NCBI GenBank assembly: GCA_033977485.1
Contig: CM066994.1
Coordinates: 82,522,871 to 82,586,870 of the forward strand
Source: Hydrangea macrophylla
Taxonomy: Eukaryota; Streptophyta; Magnoliopsida; Cornales; Hydrangeaceae
DNA: 64,000 nt
Direction of reading: 5' to 3'
The position numbers and the translations under genes are program-made. Below are positions 57,206 through 64,000 of this stretch, piece by piece. The notes under the pieces are model-generated. The model ran no database searches, was not told the DNA's origin, and saw only the letters and a list, made by a program, of their open reading frames with translations. Every line of letters begins with the position of its first letter. Position 1 is the stretch's first letter.

Positions 57206-57590
57206 ATCTCAATATCGAGCGGATATTATTCCTGGTATTGGAGGCGGTAGTGTGGTGTACGACTTAGATATCGATCGGATATTATTCCTAGTATCTAAGG
57301 CGTGCATTTTCGGATATTGAGTGGATATTATTCCTGATATCTGAAGCGATGGTATGTGTGTGATCGACCCCGATATCGAGCAGATATTATTCCTGGTATC
57401 TGAGGCGATAGCGTATTGTGTGACCCCAATATTGAGCGGATATTATTCTTGGTATTGGAGGCGACGGTGTAGTGTGCGACTTAAATATCGAGCGGATATT
57501 ATTCCTTGTATTCAAGGCAACGATGTGTTGTGCGACCTAGGTACTGAGCGGATATTATTCCTGGTATCTGAGGTAATGGTTTTGGTGGAG
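57206..57590 (+). repeat. Seven-copy ~56-bp minisatellite in the LTR
   Basis: GGATATTATTCCTGGTAT-type units at 57221, 57277, 57323, 57382, 57438, 57494 and 57550; spacing is 56 bp except 46 and 59 around the third copy. Spacers hold GAGGCGA(T/C)GGT and GTGCGAC motifs. Confidence 0.85.
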
Positions 57591-58180
57591 TCAGGTTATT
57601 GAGAGAAAAGAGTCTGAAAGATGAGATGTTACATTGTTCATGCACGGTCGCATATTTATTGCTCATTATTATCCCCCGTGACTTTTGTTGAAGTTGGAAC
57701 CTTGAAAATATTGCTTTTAAAGTTGTATTGCACTGCTGTTCATACGCTTATATATACATTGCGAGTACATGTTTATTTTGCTCACTAGCTTGCATAAGCT
57801 GATGGCGTTGATGAGTCTTGGACTCTATGTCCAGATTTTCCAGGTCAGGAGCAGCTAGAGTATTTTGACTATGCTACTTAGAGTTAGGAAACTTTCCAGG
57901 AGGCTTCTTTATACTTCTTATGTCTTTTAATTTGGAGTTGTAATAGAAATTATGATAGATTTGAATAAGGCGGTTTGTGCCTAAGTTTATAACTAATGTA
58001 ACAGTTTAGTAAGTTTTAATTTTGGAGCTTATGTTTTATTAGTAACCTTTCTTTAGAAATGCTGTTTAAGTTATTTGTTGCAGGGACAATTGGTCATACT
58101 CACTTGTCACGACCTACGAGTCCATAAAGGAAATTAAATGCTTTCCTGTATTATGCTACATCGGGGCGTGACAGGCTTTT

Positions 58181-58196
58181 TGGTATCAGAGCCAGG
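58181..58196 (+). promoter_or_regulatory. Primer-binding site (tRNA-iMet type)
   Basis: TGGTATCAGAGCCAGG, seven bases after the 5' LTR end. Confidence 0.9.
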
Positions 58197-58371
58197 TTTT
58201 GGCTAGCCCAATTGTCCAGAACACATAGGACCTCCCATTAAGATAGAATTAAGATAAGATAGTTCGACTTCATTCCGCATTTAATCGCTCTCTCTCATCA
58301 AGAACTTTCTTTTTCATCTGGAGATTGATCGAATTCTGTTGATTGATGAATAGGTACCTTTCTCTTGAGAT

Positions 58372-59134
58372 ATGGCTGGAAGAAATCTCAGGAATCGTCC
58401 CACTATTGAAGCTGCACCCCCGGTAGTAGATCCAACTGGGATGTTTGAGGCTTTTGTAAGGAGGTTGGAGAGGGTTAGCGATCAGAACACAAGGGACGAT
58501 AATCAAAATGGGAATCATAATGGGAATGGGGAGGCAAGCCCACCAGACTGGAGACAAGCTTCTCAAGGAGTTTTGCGCTCTGCGACCTGTGTATTTTGCT
58601 GGGACTGATGAATCCTGGCAAGCAGAACAGTGGTTACGCCAGATGGAACCTATCTTTGAGACCATAGAGTGCACTGATCTGGAGAAGAAGCGTCTGGCTA
58701 TCTTTCGGCTGTCATATGCAGCGGCTGATTGGTGGGATGCTGAAAAGGCGACTAGAGGGGAAGAAGCTGCAAGGAGAATGCCGTGGGTGGTGTTCAAGGA
58801 AAGGTTTCTTGAGAAGTATTTCCCTGAAGAAGAGAAGGACAATAGAGAGAAGGAGTTCATGGACTTAGCACAAGGGAATTCGACTGTCCGTGAATACACC
58901 ACTCGATTTGAACGGTTGTCCCGCTTTGTTCCACATATGGTGGACACACCTCAGAAGAAAATCAAGAAGTATCACCGGGGTCTCAACTTGTCTATACATC
59001 TGACTATGGGGCACCTAAACCAGTCGTTTGAAGCTCTGGTAAGGTTAGCTACAGGACTGGAAAATGATGGTTGCTAGAATTCAAAACCATTTGGGAATCG
59101 ACCTCCACAGAAGGGCTATCCCGGACAGAAACTA
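58372..59134 (+). pseudogene. Tekay-like gag, one frameshift and one stop
   Basis: Begins MAGRNLRNRPTIEAAP in one frame. A shift between about 58540 and 58575 moves to the frame of LLKEFCALRPVYFAGT, which continues DESWQAEQWLRQMEPIF, YAAADWWDAEKA, FKERFLEKYFPEE, EYTTRFERLSRFVPHMV and FEALVRLATGLEN. This is the typical gag capsid core. TAG at 59075-59077 then interrupts, and the same frame carries on into pol. Start is the first ATG after the leader. Confidence 0.85.
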
Positions 59135-62100
59135 GTGTACCCTCAGGGACAGAAAAGGACTTGGGATGGAGGAAAGAAACCTCAACAGACACAGGCAGTG
59201 CAGCAGTATCCGCCTCGAGCAATAGAAGGGAACAACAACAATAACTGCTTCAATTGTGGTAATCCTGGTCACCGAGCTAAATATTGCAGAGTACCTAGGT
59301 GTGCTGATCGTCCAGGACTTGTGTGCTATAACTGTGGGATACCAGGTCACATGAGTAAGGACTACAGAGCCCCCAGGAAAGGTAACTATGGTCAGCAAGG
59401 ATATGCCTGCCTGAATGCTGTTATTCCCGAGGCTGCTTGTTATGAGGAGACAGGGTATGAAGAAGGTACCTATGAGAAGGGACTGCCCGAGCAACGCACA
59501 GTGGAAGGTACTCTAACCTTGTTTAATTCTCATGTTAAAGTTTTATTTGACACAGGTGTTACACATTCCTTTATATCTGTTAAGATTGTTCAGAAGTTGG
59601 GAATAGTACCGCAATATTTAAATGAAGCTTTGAGTGCTGTCTCACCCTTAGGGACCACCGTTAAGTTATTACATATATGTAAGGATTGTCCTCTACATTT
59701 AGGAGACCGTGAACTTTCGGCAAGATTGGTGGTTCTATCGATGAATGAGTTCGATATAATCCTAGGAATGGATTGGCTCGAGAAGAATCATGCGAAGTTG
59801 GATTATGCAAGGAAGAGGATCACATTTGTAGATAATGGGAATCAACCCTTTGATTTCCAATGTAACCCTTTGGGTGATATGTTCCTTACCAGATGCCTAG
59901 CAAACATTGAGGTTGTCGGTGCAGAGGTGACAGTGTCATCAATACCGGTGATCAAAGAGTTCGAGGAAGTATTCCGAGATATTTCTGGATTACCACCTGA
60001 GAAGGACATAGAATTTTGTGTGGAACTGGTGCCAGGCACTCGACCTATAACCAAAGTTCCCTACAGGATGGATCCTACAGAGTTATTTGAACTGAAGGAA
60101 CAAGTTCAAGAACTTGAGAAGTTGGGTTTTGTTCGTCCAAGTACTTCACCCTGGGGAGCACCGGTGTTATTTGTGAAGAAGAAGGATGGAATTATGCGAT
60201 TGTGTATTGACTACCGAGAACTAAATAAGGTTACTATGAAGAATAAGTATCCTTTACCTCGGATAGACGATCTGTTTGATCAGTTGCAAGGAGCCACGAC
60301 TTTTTCTAAGATTGACCTACGGTCAGGGTATCACCAATTGAGGGTGCGGAAGGAAGACATACCCAAAACTGCTTTCAGGACGAGGTACGGACACTATGAG
60401 TTCTTAGTGATGCCGTTTGGGATGACGAATGCTCCTGCTGTGTTTATGGACTTGATGAACAGAGTATTCAAGCCATACTTAGATCAGTTTGTTATTGTCT
60501 TCATCGACGATATTTTGATCTATTCCAAGTCAGAGGAAGAGCATGAACAACATCTACGGATCGCGTTGCAGACTCTCAAGGATCACCGCCTATATGCTAA
60601 ATTCAGCAAGTGTGAATTCTGGCTTCAAGAAGTTAAGTTTCTCGGGCATGTGATCTCACAACGAGGAATCGCGGTTGACTCATCAAAGACCGATGCAGTG
60701 GCGAATTGGACTCAACCAACCATTGCTACAGAAGTCAGAAGTTTTCTAGGACTCGCTGGTTACTATAAGAGATTTGTAGAGGGTTTCTCAAAGATAGTAG
60801 CTCCGTTAACTGGTTTGACTAAGAAAGATTTGAAGTTTGAATGGGCGGATAAACATGAACACGCTTTTCTGGAGTTGAAAGAGAGACTGACAACAGCGCA
60901 TGTACTTGCGATACCCAAAGATGGTAAGAAGTTCACTATTTTCAGTGACGCCTCTCATCAAGGGCTGGGATGTGTCCTTATGCAAGACAGTAAGGTTATC
61001 GCCTATGGTTCACGACAGTTGAAGCCAAATGAAATGAATTACCCAACTCATGATTTGGAGCTAGCAGCCTTCGTATTCGGGCTTAAGATCTGGAGACACT
61101 ACCTCTATGGGGAGAAGTTTGATTTGTTTTCAGACCATAAGAGCCTTAAGTATTTGTTTACTCAGAAAGAGCTGAACATGAGGCAACGCCGATGGATGGA
61201 ACTGATCAAGGACTATGACTTTACATTAGAGTACCACCCTGGTAAGGCTAATGTAGTCGCTAATGCTCTAAGTCGGAAACCTCGCGAAGTGATTGCTTCA
61301 TTGATGGTAAGGGAATGGAAGGCCTTAGAGACAATCGCAAAATTTGATATGCAGATTTCTGAGGGAAGTGTCGGGCAACACTTTGGATGCCTCATGGTAC
61401 AACCAACACTTGTGAGTTGAATTATCGAGGCCCAAAAGAAAGATGAGAAATTTCAAGTATGGTTCGCTAAGATGTCAGAAAAAGACCCTATAGAATAGAA
61501 GGTTGGGGCCGATGGAGGGTACAGATGTCGAGATAGATTGTGTGTGCCAGATTTAGGAGACTTGAGAAAAGATATTCTTGAAGAAGCACATAAATCGAGA
61601 CTGACAGTACACCCAGGAGGAACAAAGATGTATAAAGATTTGAAGAGAAACTTCTGGTGGGAAGGGATGAAACGAGAAGTAGCTGAGTTCGTGTCTAAAT
61701 GTTTGACTTATCAACAAGTGAAGGTCGAACATCAGAGACCCTCGGGATTGTTGCAACCCTTACCTATTCTGGGATGGAAGTGGGAACACATAACTATGGA
61801 TTTCATGGTTGGACTACCCCGGTCACAACAAAACCATGACGCAATTTGGGTAATTGTGGATCGCCTGACAAAGTCCGCACACTTCATCGTGTACAATATG
61901 ACTTACCCAGTAGAAAGGATGAGTCGAATGTACTTACAGCAAGTGGTACGACTGCACGGTGCCCCTGTGTCGATTATATCAGTCCGCGATGCATGTTTTA
62001 CCTCAGGATTTTGGGAGAGTTTGCAGAAGGCTATGGGAACTTCGCTCAAGATGAGTACAGCTTTCCATCCTCAGACCGATGGACAGACCGAGCATGTTAA

Positions 62101-62841
62101 TCAGATTATGGAAGATATGCTGAGAGCTTGTGTAATTGATTTTTAAGGATCTTGGGAGACGTACTTACCATTGGTTGAATTTGCATATAACAACAGCTAT
62201 CACTCGAGTATTGGGATGGCACCGTTCGAAGCCTTGTACGGATGGCCATGTCGATCTCCGTTGTGTTGGGCAGAAGTGGGAGACACAGAACTTTTGGGAC
62301 CAGATTTGGTGAGAGAGACCAATGAGAAGATTTCACTGGTCAAAGAAAGAATGAAAACTGCACAGAGTAGGCATAAGAGTTATGCGGATCGGTGTCGAAA
62401 GGATTTGGAGTTCAGTGTCGGAGATCATGTACTCCTTAAGGTTTCACCTGTCCGGGGAGTAGTACGTTTTGGTCAGAAAAGAGGGAAGTTGGCACTTCAT
62501 TTCATCGGACCATTCGAGGTATTGGAGCGTGTTGGGAAAGTGGCTTATCGACTCGCATTGCCACCAAAGATGTCTAGTGTTCATAACGTATTCCATGATA
62601 GTATGTTAAGGAAATACATACGGGATCCTTCGCATGTGGTAAATTTTGATGATATTGAGATGAGTCAGAATGTTGTCTATAAGCATAGACCTGTGAGGAT
62701 TCTTAACCAGAGTATCAAGAGGCTGAGAAGAAGAGACGTGCCTTTGGTTAAGGTTTAGTGGATGCATCATGACGAGGGAGAAGCGTCATGGGAGTTAGAG
62801 TCAGACATGAGGACTAGATACCCCGAGTTGTTTCAGGATTA
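59135..62841 (+). pseudogene. Tekay-like pol: knuckles, protease, RT, RNase H, integrase, chromodomain-like tail
   Basis: One frame with four internal stops (TGA 61418, TAG 61496, TAA 62144, TAG 62756), most explicable by C-to-T or G-to-A changes. Order: [14 protein letters not shown] knuckle; a second knuckle with its last Cys changed ([14 protein letters not shown]); protease [13 protein letters not shown] ([36 protein letters not shown]); RNase H ([31 protein letters not shown]); integrase with HPGGTKMYKDL, Asp in TMDFMVGLP, a Val in SVRDACF where the catalytic Asp is expected, and Glu in QTDGQTEHVNQ; and a chromodomain-like EASWELESDMRTRYPELF. Not functional. Confidence 0.88.
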
Positions 62842-62886
62842 GTTAGCTCGGATTTCGGGGCAAAATCTTTGTTAAGGTGGGTAGAG

Positions 62887-64000
62887 TGTAACACCCTGTT
62901 ATTTCTTTTTCATTAATAAATTGAGATTTTATTTTAATTTCTCTTTGTAATATTTATTCGGGGGTCAAACCATAATTTTCTTAAATATAGAAATGCTTTC
63001 TATGGTTTTAAAAATAATATCAATACTTTTGTACAAACCAGAATTTATTTCATTCACTAATACGATTTTTCTTCATTTTTATTTCAATCGTAAAATACCA
63101 GTTATGTTTTAAAACTGCGTCTTTAGCGCGTCTTGGGTGAGGGAGCACGTGAGCTCAACCTCACCGGGTGATTTCTCCTTTGCTTGGAGCCTACACTTAT
63201 TTCAGTATATATGTTTATACGTATCTCTCAACTCTCTGATAACTCTCATAGTGTCTCGTCTCTCATTCTCTATAACTCTCAAATTCTCTCAATTTCTCTC
63301 CTTCTCTATTGTTCTCGCAAGGAACAAACAACACACACATATTATATATGATATACTTATATACACACACACACACATACAGATATATGTATATATAGTT
63401 CAAGAACGGAGGAGAAATTCTTAACGACAGATATTTCGACGGATATTCTCGGTCTCAAAATTCTCTGAATAATCACCTCTATGAGTATTATAAACTCACT
63501 CTCAACGTTTATATATGTATATTTCAGTGTATATAGATGTGTATATACATATATATGTATAATCACCATTGAAGCTTGAAAATTGGAGTTTTACAAAAGT
63601 TAACCAAAATCAATTCCGTGAATTGGGAATGAAAGATCTTAGTCCCAATAAGCTGCGATTCGATTTAATTCATCCGTATTGCGACGTATCGTTGATATAA
63701 AGTTTTGTCACCTCTCGGTTTTACATGAAATTCGAGAGCTATGATTGAAATTAGTTTAAACCGATCACGTATTCATAATCCTTGTGGAAAAACGAAGAAA
63801 TCCATATATTATATGTCTTGGTTAAAGCAGAATTGAGAAATGGGTCAAAAACAGGCTTCAAACTCGTAACAGGGGAGAAACTGTTGATACCAATCGATTG
63901 GTATAATCACCAATCGATTGGCATGTGTTCCAATCGATTGGCACTTTTACCAATCGATTGGCATTTTTCAGCACTGACGACTTTTACTAAAACGGTCATA
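62887..64000 (+). repeat. Tekay-like 3' LTR, first 1,114 bp
   Basis: Starts TGTAACACCCTG after the purine-rich AAGGTGGGTAGAG. It aligns with 55647-56780 throughout. The rest is beyond the window. Confidence 0.9.

Larger units (their letters stand above)
55647..58173 (+). repeat. Tekay-like 5' LTR (2,527 bp)
   Basis: Starts T(T)TAACACCCTG (3' LTR has TGTAACACC) and ends GGGGCGTGACA. A TATATATG box near 55968 followed by a CT-rich leader is a likely promoter. It contains two tandem-repeat blocks, listed separately. About a dozen differences from the 3' LTR are visible in the first ~215 bp. Confidence 0.88.
55647..64000 (+). mobile_element. Tekay-like chromovirus, inserted in the Tat pol; 3' LTR incomplete in the window
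   Basis: 5' LTR 55647-58173, primer site 58181, gag-pol 58372-62840, 3' LTR from 62887 to the window edge. Clade is inferred from the long LTRs, single gag-pol frame and a C-terminal chromodomain-like PLVKV...EASWELESDMRTRYPELF sequence. The 5' flank is TCAAT (55642-55646), which predicts the same 5 bp after the 3' LTR. Confidence 0.88.

Noticed and set aside
57206..57590. CRISPR-like array
   Set aside because: Tandem 56-bp units diverge throughout, without constant repeat and unique spacer; the context is a plant LTR.
1..64000. tRNA, rRNA or other structured RNA genes
   Set aside because: None recognised; the tRNA-like matches are retrotransposon primer-binding sites.

Overview
The window looks like a transposable-element graveyard from a flowering plant, probably a eudicot. 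I recognise no intact single-copy host gene. The supporting evidence is plant-type L1 LINEs (ORF1 with a DUF4283-like domain and zinc knuckle; ORF2 with APE endonuclease, RT and a zf-RVT-like tail), chromovirus and Tat-lineage Ty3 elements, and a plant Helitron Rep/Hel remnant. I label the LINE copies A-H; all are one superfamily sharing a 3' terminal motif and poly(A) tail.

Layout. 1-3743: minus-strand LINE A, interrupted by a CRM-like solo LTR (2294-2928) and abutting a CRM-like LTR fragment (3744-4265). 4266-8019: non-coding, CT-microsatellite-rich sequence with a tandemly duplicated leader-like unit. 8020-22770: LINE B (minus), nearly full length, split by full-length LINE C (10548-17330, minus) and a short plus-strand LINE D (9483-10037). 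22771-24230: non-coding, with a small MITE-like stem-loop. 24230-28130: decayed Helitron Rep gene, cut off before the helicase. 28131-30204: non-coding plus a reverse-oriented Tekay-like LTR end. 30205-47040: LINE E (plus), split by LINE F (minus), itself split by LINE G (minus), itself split by a rearranged CRM-like LTR element (37802-41950). 47041-55646: minus-strand Tat-lineage element with an antisense accessory ORF, carrying the young ORF1-only LINE H (50301-53204, plus). 55647-64000: Tekay-like chromovirus with 2.5-kb LTRs, inserted in the Tat pol; its 3' LTR runs off the window.

How the parts work together. Two-ORF LINE copies A, B, C and E share a TAATG stop/start overlap between ORF1 and ORF2, a 5' terminal CT/GA hairpin (B, C, E and H), and a 3' GGGG-TATG-CCCC stem-loop. 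LINE H keeps the hairpin, the stem-loop (with a compensating change) and an uninterrupted 880-codon ORF1, but has no ORF2. With its exact 16-bp target duplication and 25-A tail, it looks like a recently mobilised, half-LINE parasite of the family's ORF2 machinery, a plant analogue of mammalian HAL1. This is the most interesting object here. The second is the CRM-like composite, best explained by an inversion at one LTR breakpoint. Most other reading frames carry point stops of the C-to-T/G-to-A kind and homopolymer frameshifts, as expected for silenced, methylated repeats.
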